From: JAJRRL01 sp047404195
Lineage (GTDB): Bacteria > Pseudomonadota > Gammaproteobacteria > JAJRRL01
Direction: 5' to 3'
DNA length: 64,000 nucleotides
Assembly: GCA_047404195.1 (NCBI GenBank)
Contig: JBDOIU010000008.1
Location: forward strand, 67,854 to 131,853
Shown: piece after piece, positions 55,737 through 63,193 of the stretch
Layout: each line of letters starts with the position of its first letter
Numbering within the stretch: the stretch's first letter is position 1
The notes under the pieces: generated by a model
What the model was told of the DNA's origin: nothing
Databases searched by the model: none
The model's input: only the letters and a program-made list of their open reading frames with translations
Translations under genes and position numbers: made by a program

Positions 55737-57092
55737 CTACGCATCTTGTAGCTCACCTCGCAGTGAATTGGGCAACACTTCAGTAATCATAGTCATTGTT
55801 GTCTGTCCTATCAAACTTTTGGGACCAGAAAAATTGACGACACGATTGTTTTCAGTGCGCCCGCTCAGTTGCTGTGGGTCTTTTTTCGAGGTGCCATTGA
55901 CCAAGACGGGCTGAATGGTGCCCAACATTTGCTCACTGATCTGCTGTGCTTGCTTGTTAATCAGCGCTTGCACTGCCTGAAGACGCTCTTTTTTGACTGC
56001 CATGGGTATGTCATCGGGTAGGTTGGCGGCTGGCGTGCCTGGTCGGCGGCTGTAAATGAAGCTGAATGAGTGGTCGAAGCCAATTTGTTCGATTAGTTTA
56101 TAAGTTGCTCTAAAGTCGGCATCGGTTTCACCCGGGAAGCCAATGATAAAGTCGCTTGACAGGCTGATATCAGGTCGGACAGCGCGCACTTTGCGAATAA
56201 TGGACTTATACTCCAGGGCAGTGTATCCACGTTTCATGAGTCCAAGAATGCGGTCAGAGCCAGATTGTACTGGTAGGTGTAGATGATTGACCAGTTTGGG
56301 TTCCTCTGCAAAAGCATCGATCAGATTTTGGCCAAATGCTGTTGGGTGTGATGTTGTGAAGCGAATTCGATCAATGTCATCCAGTGCAGCGATGTAATGT
56401 ACAAGCAGTGCTAAATCGGCAGTGTCGCCATCGTCCATTCTACCCCTGTAGTCGTTCACATTTTGACCCAGGAGGTGGATTTCGCGCACACCTTGCTCAG
56501 CTAAGCGCATCACTTCGATCATGACATCGTTAAAGGGGCGGCTGATTTCTTCACCGCGTGTGTAGGGTACGACACAGTAAGAGCAGTATTTACTGCAGCC
56601 TTCCATGATGGAGACATAGGCGCAGGGGCCATTGGCTGTCGGCTTGGGGAGATTGTCGAATTTTTCGATGGCTGGGAAGCTGATGTCAATGGCGCGTTTA
56701 GTGCGTTTGCTGAGAATATCATCGACCATTTGCGGCAGTCTGTGTAGTGTTTGTGGGCCAAACACGATGCTGACGCAGTGCGCACGCTGGTGGATGGCTT
56801 TGCCTTCCTGTGATGCCACACAGCCGCCCACAGCGATAATGGGGGCGTGCTCTTTGTTGCGGTGTGCTTTTTCCCAGCGGCCAAGCTGATCAAATACTTT
56901 TTCTTGTGCCTTTTCTCGAATGGAGCAGGTGTTCAAAATCAGCAAATCAGCTTCTGCTGGTAAATCAGTCAGTTGTGTCGTAAAACGCTCACCCAATGCA
57001 TCCACGATCTTTTCAGAGTCGTAGACATTCATTTGGCAGCCATGTGTTTTAATGTGCACGCGCAATGAGCGTGCAGTGGCTTCAGCAGTCAT
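55737..57092 (-). CDS. miaB: tRNA methylthiotransferase MiaB
   Basis: 451 residues. N-terminal UPF0004 domain with three cysteines that hold the auxiliary cluster (KTHGCQMNVYDS, LNTCSIREKAQ, VGGCVASQEG), then the radical-SAM motif EGCSKYCSYCVVPYTRG, LGQNVNDYRG, LPVQSGSDRILGLMKRGY, and a C-terminal TRAM domain ending with LRGELQDA. It adds the methylthio group to i6A37 of tRNAs reading UNN codons. First gene of the miaB-phoH-ybeY-corC::lnt unit. Confidence 0.97.
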   Translation of the reverse strand: MTAEATARSLRVHIKTHGCQMNVYDSEKIVDALGERFTTQLTDLPAEADLLILNTCSIREKAQEKVFDQLGRWEKAHRNKEHAPIIAVGGCVASQEGKAIHQRAHCVSIVFGPQTLHRLPQMVDDILSKRTKRAIDISFPAIEKFDNLPKPTANGPCAYVSIMEGCSKYCSYCVVPYTRGEEISRPFNDVMIEVMRLAEQGVREIHLLGQNVNDYRGRMDDGDTADLALLVHYIAALDDIDRIRFTTSHPTAFGQNLIDAFAEEPKLVNHLHLPVQSGSDRILGLMKRGYTALEYKSIIRKVRAVRPDISLSSDFIIGFPGETDADFRATYKLIEQIGFDHSFSFIYSRRPGTPAANLPDDIPMAVKKERLQAVQALINKQAQQISEQMLGTIQPVLVNGTSKKDPQQLSGRTENNRVVNFSGPKSLIGQTTMTMITEVLPNSLRGELQDA

Positions 57093-57419
57093 GGTTCATT
57101 CCTTGGGGCAATGATTCAGGCAGCATTGTACCGCTAATGCGCACTGGCGGCAATCTCTTCTGTTATTCTGTTATGTGTAAATGCTGGGCGCTGGGATGAG
57201 TTGAGGCGGATGCCTTGGGTTGAGGGGTGGGTTTTGCGATTTTTCTAGGAGCAGATTATTTTCCATGTTGATGATTTTAGCGCATAATGGTCTGTTATGG
57301 CGACATAAAGCTGCTATTTGGCGTCTAAGCGCCAGTGTGTGGAATCGAAGTGACTTGGTTATTTGGGGGTAATGTGTTACAATTAATAACAAGGTATGAG
57401 TTAAAGTCGGAGTGATGCT
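57093..57419. other. Upstream region between miaB and the first small membrane protein gene
   Basis: 327 bases. It contains the promoter described at 57355-57383. A 136-codon minus-strand frame (57171-57581) crosses it and the next gene but shows no family features and no binding site; I regard it as noise. Confidence 0.4.
57355..57383 (+). promoter_or_regulatory. Candidate promoter, extended -10
   Basis: TTGGTT (57355-57360), 17 bases, then TACAAT (57378-57383) preceded by TGT, giving an extended -10. It serves the gene starting at 57420. Confidence 0.5.
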
Positions 57420-57842
57420 ATGAGCAAAAAACATGAACATTTTATTAAAGCTTTTATTGGTACAGGTGCGGTGATCATTTTTTTTGGTGCTGTTGGTAGC
57501 AGCGCTTGTGATGATGTACGCAATGGTATCGCTCAGGCTTTTAATGCTGCGGGTACATGGATGCATGATAGCATGCAACATGTTACTAAGGATATCGCAA
57601 ATGGGCTAGCACATCTTTTTCGGGAGATTGCTAACTTTGCTTCATCTAACCCTGAGCTGTTTGGTGGCCTCGTTATTGGTGTTGCTGTGGTTACTGCAGT
57701 CCTTGTTATAGCGTGTGTTATAGGAGGATTGTATGCGCATTTTCAAGCAAAAGCGAGTAATAGTGATATTTTTGAGAATTTACTGCTTGACAGCAACAAC
57801 AGTGAACACCATGGTTACGGTACACCGCGGCTCGATACATGA
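57420..57842 (+). CDS. Two-TM small membrane protein family, member A
   Basis: 140 residues with GGAG before ATG. A hydrophobic segment at about 10-28 (AFIGTGAVIIFFGAVGSSA), an amphipathic middle part (about 30-80, with ANGLAHLFREIANF), the motif FASSNPE, a long second hydrophobic segment (LVIGVAVVTAVLVIACVIGG) and a polar, His/Asn/Asp-rich tail. It shares this design and the aromatic-(A/S)-S-x-(H/N)-P motif with the genes at 59.6, 60.3, 61.5 and 62.4 kb. Family not known; an export signal is not obvious. Inference: a membrane protein of the host-interaction set. Confidence 0.6.
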   Translation: MSKKHEHFIKAFIGTGAVIIFFGAVGSSACDDVRNGIAQAFNAAGTWMHDSMQHVTKDIANGLAHLFREIANFASSNPELFGGLVIGVAVVTAVLVIACVIGGLYAHFQAKASNSDIFENLLLDSNNSEHHGYGTPRLDT

Positions 57843-57906
57843 TGGCGTTACACTTCGGTCCAATGAGATGCCATCATAGCGAATTAGCTCAATCTATTCT
57901 TATCAG

Positions 57907-59112
57907 CTAAGTATTTTTTGCTTGTTGGTATCGTCTCAACTGCAAAGTGATATACAACAATAGTAGGCTTATAGCGGTCATCAGTAGCCCTGTATCGATT
58001 AATTGATCATCGATATAGCCACTGAAGCCAATGACGAGTGCGGCACCAGCAAAGATAAAAAGATTAAAAAGCGCACTGGCCAGCCCTGTTAGCTGCGTGG
58101 GTGTTTGTTGTAGTGCTGCTGAGAGACCTAGAGGGCGTATGGCGGCAAAGCCGATCGTGACCAAAATCATTGGGAGTGCCAGTGAAGCAATTGAGTTGCT
58201 AGCAACAAGGCTGGCTACTGCAATCAAGGCAGTACCGAGTATTTGCACTGATGCACCTGCTATCATCACTGTGACAGTGCCATATCGTTTTGCTAATTTA
58301 GGTATCAGCATGGCAGATATAAAAACGATCAGACCATAAAAAAGACCTAATAACCCAAACACAAGCGGTGGATAGCCCCAATCAGCAATGATGAAATGAG
58401 GACTGACGGCCAAATATAAAAAGAACGTTCCATATGATAAGCCGGCTGCAAGCATGCAGCTTGTGTAAATTGTATTTTTGAGCAGTGTTTTAATATTTTT
58501 AATGAAAGTGAATAGGTGCAATGCTTTGTGATTGGTAGTCTGTTGTGTTTCTTTGAAGAAAAATGTGAGGACGACAACATAAATTATGCCAAGAATAAGT
58601 AAGGCATCAAAGTTAGAGCGCCAGCCGACAGTCTGTGTCAATACTGAACCGATCATGGGTGCAATAGAGGGTGATATACCAACGATGGCCATTAGCTTTG
58701 CTAAGGCGCAAGTTAATTCGTGCCCCTGGAAGCGATCACGCAGTGAAGCGATGATGCCGATCAAAATTGGGCTTGCTCCTATACCCTGTATAAAACGTGC
58801 AAATAAAAAGTGTGTGAAGTCGTTGGTTTGTGTAAGCCAAAATGAGCCCAGCAAATAGATACACAGTGAGACCAACAAGGGCTTGCGACGTCCAAATCGA
58901 TCAAAGATAGGGCCTGCGAGTAATTGGCCAATCGCCAATGCTGCCATGAAAGCGGATAGGGTTATGGCAATGTGATCAGTTTTAAAGAAATCAGCCATTG
59001 CTGGTAAACCGGAAGTAAAGATATCGTTAGCAAATGGTATGATGCCGCACGCAGTCAGGCATAACCATTCGGTGAGCGTTAAGTGTGGTTGTTGATGGCT
59101 GTTGACTGTCAT
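57907..59112 (-). CDS. MFS efflux transporter, Bcr/CflA type
   Basis: 401 residues from ATG 59112, selected because AGAGG precedes it; the open frame reaches 59178. Twelve helices, with LSAFMAALAIGQLLAGPIFD and DRFGRRKPLL (motif A) after helix 2, LFARFIQGIGASP (motif B/C region) and APMIGSVLTQTVGWR (motif C, antiporter signature). Proteins of this type pump drugs such as bicyclomycin or chloramphenicol, or sulfonamides, in exchange for protons. No regulator gene is adjacent. It is flanked by the small membrane protein genes on the other strand. Confidence 0.87.
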   Translation of the reverse strand: MTVNSHQQPHLTLTEWLCLTACGIIPFANDIFTSGLPAMADFFKTDHIAITLSAFMAALAIGQLLAGPIFDRFGRRKPLLVSLCIYLLGSFWLTQTNDFTHFLFARFIQGIGASPILIGIIASLRDRFQGHELTCALAKLMAIVGISPSIAPMIGSVLTQTVGWRSNFDALLILGIIYVVVLTFFFKETQQTTNHKALHLFTFIKNIKTLLKNTIYTSCMLAAGLSYGTFFLYLAVSPHFIIADWGYPPLVFGLLGLFYGLIVFISAMLIPKLAKRYGTVTVMIAGASVQILGTALIAVASLVASNSIASLALPMILVTIGFAAIRPLGLSAALQQTPTQLTGLASALFNLFIFAGAALVIGFSGYIDDQLIDTGLLMTAISLLLLYITLQLRRYQQAKNT

Positions 59113-59566
59113 ATAGACCTCTTTTTTAATGTATGTTGATGCATACTCATATTGTGGCATTTGTATTGTTGAGCCCAAGGGGCATGCATGCTACTGGTAA
59201 GTTGAGTGTTGTTCAACACTGTGCGTGCTAACAATGATTAAACTATAGCTTATTGCCTTCACCACTATTTGCCACACTGCACAATGTATACTGTATGTGA
59301 TTGATGTTTCAGTGAGAAAACTTAAGGAAAAATAATATTGATGATATGGTTTCAGAGATAGGCGGGTCACACAGCAAAAAAAATCAGTAAAATAAAGTTT
59401 GTTTTTTAAAATGACGTACGTTGATTCGGTGCTAAGTGTTTGTTTTTGTAGGGTAAGTGTCTGGTTGCATGTCCCGACCCTTGCAGGGACAAGTATCTTT
59501 TTGCAGTTTGTGGTTTCTTATGGTACAATATTATTATGTTTTGATATTTCATGAGGGGTAATTATT
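59113..59566. other. Region between the efflux gene and member B
   Basis: 454 bases. It contains a GTCCC/GGGAC hairpin (59471-59490) and the promoter at 59501-59529. No gene was recognised in the remainder. Confidence 0.4.
59501..59529 (+). promoter_or_regulatory. Promoter of member B
   Basis: TTGCAG (59501-59506), 17-base spacer, TACAAT (59524-59529) preceded by TGG. The gene starts at 59567. Confidence 0.6.
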
Positions 59567-59941
59567 ATGACAGTAAAAAATAAAGCAATCGGTTCGGCTC
59601 TTGTTGCAGCGGTCAGTGTGTTGGGATTAGTGGTTGTTGCTGCAAAGTTCGATGATATTAAGCAAGGTCTATCACCATTTTTTGATGCATTTTCAAAATT
59701 TGCTTCATCGCATGTGCCTGAACTTGCTGCTATTGGTGTTGCGGTAGTTGCAGTTGCAGCGCTTGCGGCAGCAATTGCTGCGATTGTGCATGTGGCGAAA
59801 AGCAAGCAGCGTAGTGAAGTCAGTCATACATCAGAAGGCAATCGATTGCTCACAACACTACCTGCCTATCATTCCATGCACATTCAGTCACAGTCACAGT
59901 CACAGTCACAGTCACAGTCACTGACACTAGTCAGAGTCTAG
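59567..59941 (+). CDS. Two-TM small membrane protein family, member B
   Basis: 124 residues with GAGGGG upstream. Hydrophobic segment 1 (IGSALVAAVSVLGLVVVAA) is followed by a 25-residue amphipathic stretch ending KFASSHVPE, then a long Ala/Val-rich hydrophobic segment (GVAVVAVAALAAAIAAIV) and a basic tail. The tail ends in six Gln-Ser pairs encoded by six copies of CAGTCA, then LTLVRV. The in-frame hexamer array means that copy number changes alter tail length without loss of frame. Followed by a perfect terminator. No known family. Confidence 0.65.
   Translation: MTVKNKAIGSALVAAVSVLGLVVVAAKFDDIKQGLSPFFDAFSKFASSHVPELAAIGVAVVAVAALAAAIAAIVHVAKSKQRSEVSHTSEGNRLLTTLPAYHSMHIQSQSQSQSQSQSLTLVRV
59885..59920 (+). 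repeat. Six tandem CAGTCA units in the tail of member B
   Basis: Six exact hexamer copies, coding for alternating Gln and Ser. The unit length is a multiple of three, so changes in number keep the frame. Confidence 0.9.
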
Positions 59942-60261
59942 AGCTATAGACATCAGCGTTTATTAAGCAGCACCCACGGGTGCTGTTTTTTTTTGACTGC
60001 CTTGATTTATGGAGGCGTGTATTTTGTTATATCTTACACATCATGATCTCGGTGTATCTGTTTCGTATTGCCAGTAGCCATGATGCTATTTATAGTTCGT
60101 AATCGGTGCATAGCTTGTGTTTGCTTATTGGCGTTATTATGCCTGTACGCATTAGATACCCATTTCATGTCTAGGGTGCTTTCCAGTGATATCATTGTTG
60201 TCACCGTGAGCGGGTTGTGGTACCCTAATGATTGCTACGGTAAAAACAAAGGGTTACTACC
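59942..60261. other. Leader region of member C
   Basis: 320 bases that hold the terminator of member B and a short ORF (60080-60265). No good promoter for member C could be fixed. Confidence 0.4.
59968..59994 (+). terminator. Terminator after member B
   Basis: CAGCACC-CACG-GGTGCTG, seven-base stem, followed by nine T. The same stem recurs at 61201 and 62083. Confidence 0.9.
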
Positions 60262-60265
60262 ATGA
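60080..60265 (+). CDS. Small hydrophobic peptide overlapping the start of member C
   Basis: 61 residues starting at ATG 60080 (or 60083). An N-terminal signal or membrane segment (CIACVCLLALLCLYALD) is followed by a short polar part with VVTVSGLWYPN. The stop overlaps the ATG of member C (ATGA), the usual sign of translational coupling, and member C has no strong binding site of its own. No binding site is visible for this ORF either, so the call is tentative. Confidence 0.35.
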   Translation: MMLFIVRNRCIACVCLLALLCLYALDTHFMSRVLSSDIIVVTVSGLWYPNDCYGKNKGLLP

Positions 60266-60924
60266 GAAATAATGAAGGCGCAAGGGTTACGACCATGAGA
60301 GATAATGAAGGCGCAAGGCCTAACAATCTACCAGTCATGGCAAGGGTGGCTGTTGTTCTTAATATCTTCAATCTTAGGCGCAGAGCAGTTGAAGCTGGTC
60401 ATAAAGCTGCCGATTTCCTTGAGCGCGGAGCCATTAAAGTCGGTCATAAAGCGATTGACGCTGGCCATAATACTGCCGATTTCCTTGAAAGGGTTTCTTC
60501 TGAGCATGCGCCTTGCTGTGCTCGCGCTATTGGTTCCGTTAGACATTATATTTCAAGCAACCCAGATGAGTCTGCTGCCATCGCATTGGGCGCGTTGGCA
60601 TTGGTAGGCACTGTCATTGCTGTGAACATACAGCCTGTTCAACACTGCTTAATCAGCGCAATCAAAAGCATCGGCACATTGGTTCAGCATACAACCAGTC
60701 TGTTTGCGCAGTGGTCTAGTGCACATCCTGGTTTGCTTGGTTTTGCGCTAACTGCAGTAGCGATATCAGCAGCGGTGATCACAGCACTGGTAGCATGTGT
60801 GAGTAAAGCTCAAGCTCGAAACAAGTACGACAACTCATCTAGAAGGGCTGCAACGGCTGGCATACTTTCAGATCAACAAGCTGCCATAGATGAAGGTAAT
60901 GGGCCAGACTTTCCGCCTGCTTAA
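60262..60924 (+). CDS. Two-TM small membrane protein family, member C (with internal repeats)
   Basis: 220 residues. The start region is a 33-base near-exact duplication that includes the start codon (ATG 60262 and 60295, both followed by NNEGAR or DNEGAR). Then comes an internal repeat of about 27 residues (VEAGHKAADFLER and IDAGHNTADFLER), a motif YISSNPDE before a first hydrophobic segment (IALGALALVGTVIAV), an amphipathic middle part, QWSSAHPG before the second (FALTAVAISAAVITALVACV), and a basic tail. Clearly a longer relative of members D and E. No known family. Confidence 0.6.
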   Translation: MRNNEGARVTTMRDNEGARPNNLPVMARVAVVLNIFNLRRRAVEAGHKAADFLERGAIKVGHKAIDAGHNTADFLERVSSEHAPCCARAIGSVRHYISSNPDESAAIALGALALVGTVIAVNIQPVQHCLISAIKSIGTLVQHTTSLFAQWSSAHPGLLGFALTAVAISAAVITALVACVSKAQARNKYDNSSRRAATAGILSDQQAAIDEGNGPDFPPA

Positions 60925-61200
60925 GACTCTGATTTAAATGTGATTATGTCGCATAAAAATCTGATTGATTTATGTGTGATCATCACCTTTGGCGTCATAC
61001 ATTGAATATAAGCTACCAACTGATTTATTTTTTGCGTGATGACAGCTGTTAATGGCATGATTTTTCTGTTGATTGTCATAGTTGTGTGTGTACGAAAAGA
61101 AAAAACTCCTTTTTTCCCACTTGTTTCTGGCAGAGATGAAAGTAGAAGCAACTAGGATATTAACATCATCCGGTAGGTGTTTAACCTTTCCTTAAAGAAG

Positions 61201-61223
61201 CAGCACCCATGGGTGCTGTTTTT
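61201..61223 (+). terminator. Terminator stem, second copy
   Basis: CAGCACC-CATG-GGTGCTG followed by TTTTTG. It lies about 280 bases after the end of member C. Confidence 0.75.
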
Positions 61224-61369
61224 GTTTGCATGTATTCGTGTTTGCTTGCGGTTGACTTGCAGGTTTGCTGTGTTGGTTAGTCAGTCTGGGTGTGGGTAGC
61301 TGTTAAGCCGTTGATTTTGCTGTGATTGCCACTCAAATGATAATTTTGTTAAAAAACATACAAAAATGC

Positions 61370-61397
61370 TTGACATCTGGCTCAACTATTGTACAAT
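61370..61397 (+). promoter_or_regulatory. Promoter of member D
   Basis: TTGACA (61370-61375), 16-base spacer, TACAAT (61392-61397). The leader of about 95 bases that follows is conserved in unit 2. Confidence 0.8.
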
Positions 61398-61495
61398 AAT
61401 TGTATTAGGAAATGCAAAAAGGACAAAAAGCAGGTTGGATTTATGATTGAATCATGCGGTGCAATTTATTTAAACTTTAATTTGAGAGGGTTATT

Positions 61496-62059
61496 ATGTC
61501 AAAAAGTGAAAGAGTGGAAGGTGAGTACGTTATTTCAGGTGATCTCGTTGAAAAGGGACCACTAACAAAAGCTGAAAAGGTTCGCATTGGGTTGGGTAGT
61601 ACAGCAGGTGTATTGGCATTGGCAGGTACAGGTGTTGGCTTAACAGCATATGCAGGCACTGTAGATCCGTTAACGGTTGCAGGTTCACCGTTTTTGACAG
61701 AAATGTTTAGTGCTATACACAAAGGTGGTGCAGCTATGAACCATTGGGTGCTTGAAGCTGGTAAAAATGCAGGTGCATGGTTGCAGCTTGCTGGTAAAGA
61801 CGCGGGCGCATGGTTGCAGCATGCTCGTAAAGATATCGCACAGTGGTCTACACATGCATTTCATTCAGTTGCTCAATTCGCTTCTGAACATCCTGGTGTT
61901 GTCGTTGCTATTGCAGTAGCTGCAGTAGCTATTATTGCCATCGCTATCACTGCAGCAGTGGTTGCACGGCATGTAAGTCTAAGCCAAAGTAAGGCACATA
62001 AATTTGTTGAGGGTAATGACAATAGCCACATATGTCCAAAAATTTCTACGGTGCTTTAA
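61496..62059 (+). CDS. Two-TM small membrane protein family, member D
   Basis: 187 residues with GAGAGG upstream. A charged N-terminus (about 40 residues) precedes hydrophobic segment 1 (GVLALAGTGVGLTAYAG), then a 75-residue middle part with 11-residue helical repeats (NAGAWLQLAGK, DAGAWLQHARK), the motif QFASEHPG, a long second hydrophobic segment (VAIAVAAVAIIAIAITAAVV) and a polar tail. From GTGVGLTAYAG to the HPG motif it is almost identical to member E, while tails and N-termini differ. It is one unit of an 880-base tandem duplication with its own promoter and terminator. Function unknown; the design is of proteins that insert into membranes as a hairpin, which may be the host membrane (inference). 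Confidence 0.68.
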   Translation: MSKSERVEGEYVISGDLVEKGPLTKAEKVRIGLGSTAGVLALAGTGVGLTAYAGTVDPLTVAGSPFLTEMFSAIHKGGAAMNHWVLEAGKNAGAWLQLAGKDAGAWLQHARKDIAQWSTHAFHSVAQFASEHPGVVVAIAVAAVAIIAIAITAAVVARHVSLSQSKAHKFVEGNDNSHICPKISTVL

Positions 62060-62082
62060 GTACTTATTTTTGCGATAAAGCA

Positions 62083-62105
62083 CAGCACCCACGGGTGCTG
62101 TTTTT
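62083..62105 (+). terminator. Terminator after member D
   Basis: CAGCACC-CACG-GGTGCTG, then TTTTTG, 24 bases beyond the stop of member D. Confidence 0.85.
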
Positions 62106-62249
62106 GTTTGTATGCATTCGTGTTTTCTTGGGTTGACTTGCGGTATTGCTGTGTTGGTTAGGCAGTCTGGGTGTGGGTAGCTGTTAACCCGTTGATTTTG
62201 CTGTGATTGCCGCTCGTACAACAATTTAGTTAAAAAAACACAAAAATGC

Positions 62250-62277
62250 TTGACATTTGGCTCAGTAATTGTACAAT
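62250..62277 (+). promoter_or_regulatory. Promoter of member E
   Basis: TTGACA (62250-62255), 16-base spacer, TACAAT (62272-62277), same as for member D. Confidence 0.8.
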
Positions 62278-62375
62278 AACTATACTAGGAAATGCAAAAA
62301 AAACAAAAAGTAGGTTGGATTGATAGTTTAATCATGCGGTGCAATTTATTTAAACTTTAATTTGAGGGGGTTATT

Positions 62376-63101
62376 ATGTCAAAAGTAGGTTGGTACCAGG
62401 GAGCAAGGCAAAAGCTGGTTGATGATTTTGTGGGACTTAAGGTGGAAGATAGGAAAGAAAAGCCACTAAAAAGGTCCAAAGTTGACATTGGGTTGGGGTT
62501 TGCTGCGGCGGGTGTATTGGCAGGTACAGGTGTTGGCTTAACAGCATATGCAGGCACTGTAGATCCGTTGACGGTTGCAGGTTCACCGTTTTTGACAGAA
62601 ATGTTTAGTGCTATACACAAAGGTGGTGCAGCTATGGATAAGTGGGTGCTTGAAGCCGCTAAAAATGCAGGCGCATGGTTGCAGCATGCTGGTAAAGATA
62701 TCGCACAGTGGTCTACACATGCATTTCATTCAGTTGCTCAATTCTCTTCAGCACATCCTGGTGCAGTCGTTGGTATTGCAATTGCTGCAGTAGCTGTTAT
62801 TGCCATCGCTATCATTGCAGCAGTGGTTATTGCTCAGAGCAAAAATGAAAAAAGCTCGTCAGATAGCTTTTCTAAAGTGTTTGCAAAAACCCTTGGAGGA
62901 AGTGATTTATCACATATGCACGATAGGTTGAGTGGCTCTGCAAATATGGCCGAATGCCCGATCCTTTTAAGATTAGTAGATACTGACTCGCAAGAAGGGG
63001 GGTCCAGTGGCCAGCATCGTAATAAGCAATCGGATATTTCTATGTTGAATCAGTACGCAGCAGTAAATGGATTGGGGTGTTACTTCACTGATCCCCGATG
63101 A
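62376..63101 (+). CDS. Two-TM small membrane protein family, member E
   Basis: 241 residues with GAGGGGG upstream. It has the same plan as member D: charged N-terminus (different sequence), GTGVGLTAYAGTVDPLTVAG, one NAGAWLQHAGK unit instead of two, QFSSAHPG and the second hydrophobic segment (VGIAIAAVAVIAIAIIAAVV). The C-terminal tail is longer (about 80 residues) and unrelated to that of member D, Ser/Gly-rich with a KNEKSSSDSFSKVF start. Divergent ends on a conserved core suggest selection or recombination at the exposed parts. Function unknown. Confidence 0.68.
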   Translation: MSKVGWYQGARQKLVDDFVGLKVEDRKEKPLKRSKVDIGLGFAAAGVLAGTGVGLTAYAGTVDPLTVAGSPFLTEMFSAIHKGGAAMDKWVLEAAKNAGAWLQHAGKDIAQWSTHAFHSVAQFSSAHPGAVVGIAIAAVAVIAIAIIAAVVIAQSKNEKSSSDSFSKVFAKTLGGSDLSHMHDRLSGSANMAECPILLRLVDTDSQEGGSSGQHRNKQSDISMLNQYAAVNGLGCYFTDPR

Positions 63102-63193
63102 TGCGTGTTAAGCATGGTAATGCTTTAGCGTGCTTGCGGTTGATTGTGTTCGGTGGTATGATGCTAGGATAAATAGCAAAGTGAGGGGCATGT

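Larger units (their letters stand above)
60925..61495. other. 571-base region before member D
   Basis: It holds the terminator at 61201-61223 and the promoter at 61370-61397. Between 61039 and 61155 is an ORF of 38 codons with one hydrophobic segment (MIFLLIVIVVCV) and a charged tail, which could be a remnant of another family member; it has no binding site. From about 61200 on, the sequence is the first unit of the tandem duplication. Confidence 0.4.
61201..62082 (+). repeat. Tandem duplication, unit 1 (period about 880 bases)
   Basis: The block running from the terminator stem through a conserved 170-base stretch, promoter, leader and gene D is repeated at 62083 onward. Terminator stems, promoters and start codons of the two units are 880-882 bases apart. 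The non-coding part is nearly identical; the coding parts differ at both ends. Confidence 0.85.
62060..62375. other. Regulatory region between members D and E
   Basis: 316 bases with the terminator of member D and the promoter of member E; it repeats the 61201-61495 stretch closely over its whole length, and holds no gene. Confidence 0.5.
62083..62963 (+). repeat. Tandem duplication, unit 2
   Basis: Second copy of the terminator-promoter-leader-gene block. Similarity fades in the last part of gene E; the right boundary is approximate. Confidence 0.7.

Noticed and set aside
57171..57581. 136-codon minus-strand frame across the start of member A
   Set aside because: It is antisense to a gene with promoter and binding site, and its composition (His/Asn/Thr/Pro) looks like a shadow.
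57840..57877. TGATGGC/GCCATCA inverted repeat between member A and the efflux gene as terminator
   Set aside because: The loop is over 20 bases and no T run follows on either strand.
59885..59920. Hexamer array as a CRISPR or integration repeat
   Set aside because: Units are directly adjacent without spacers and are in frame inside a gene. No CRISPR array or cas gene is present in the window.
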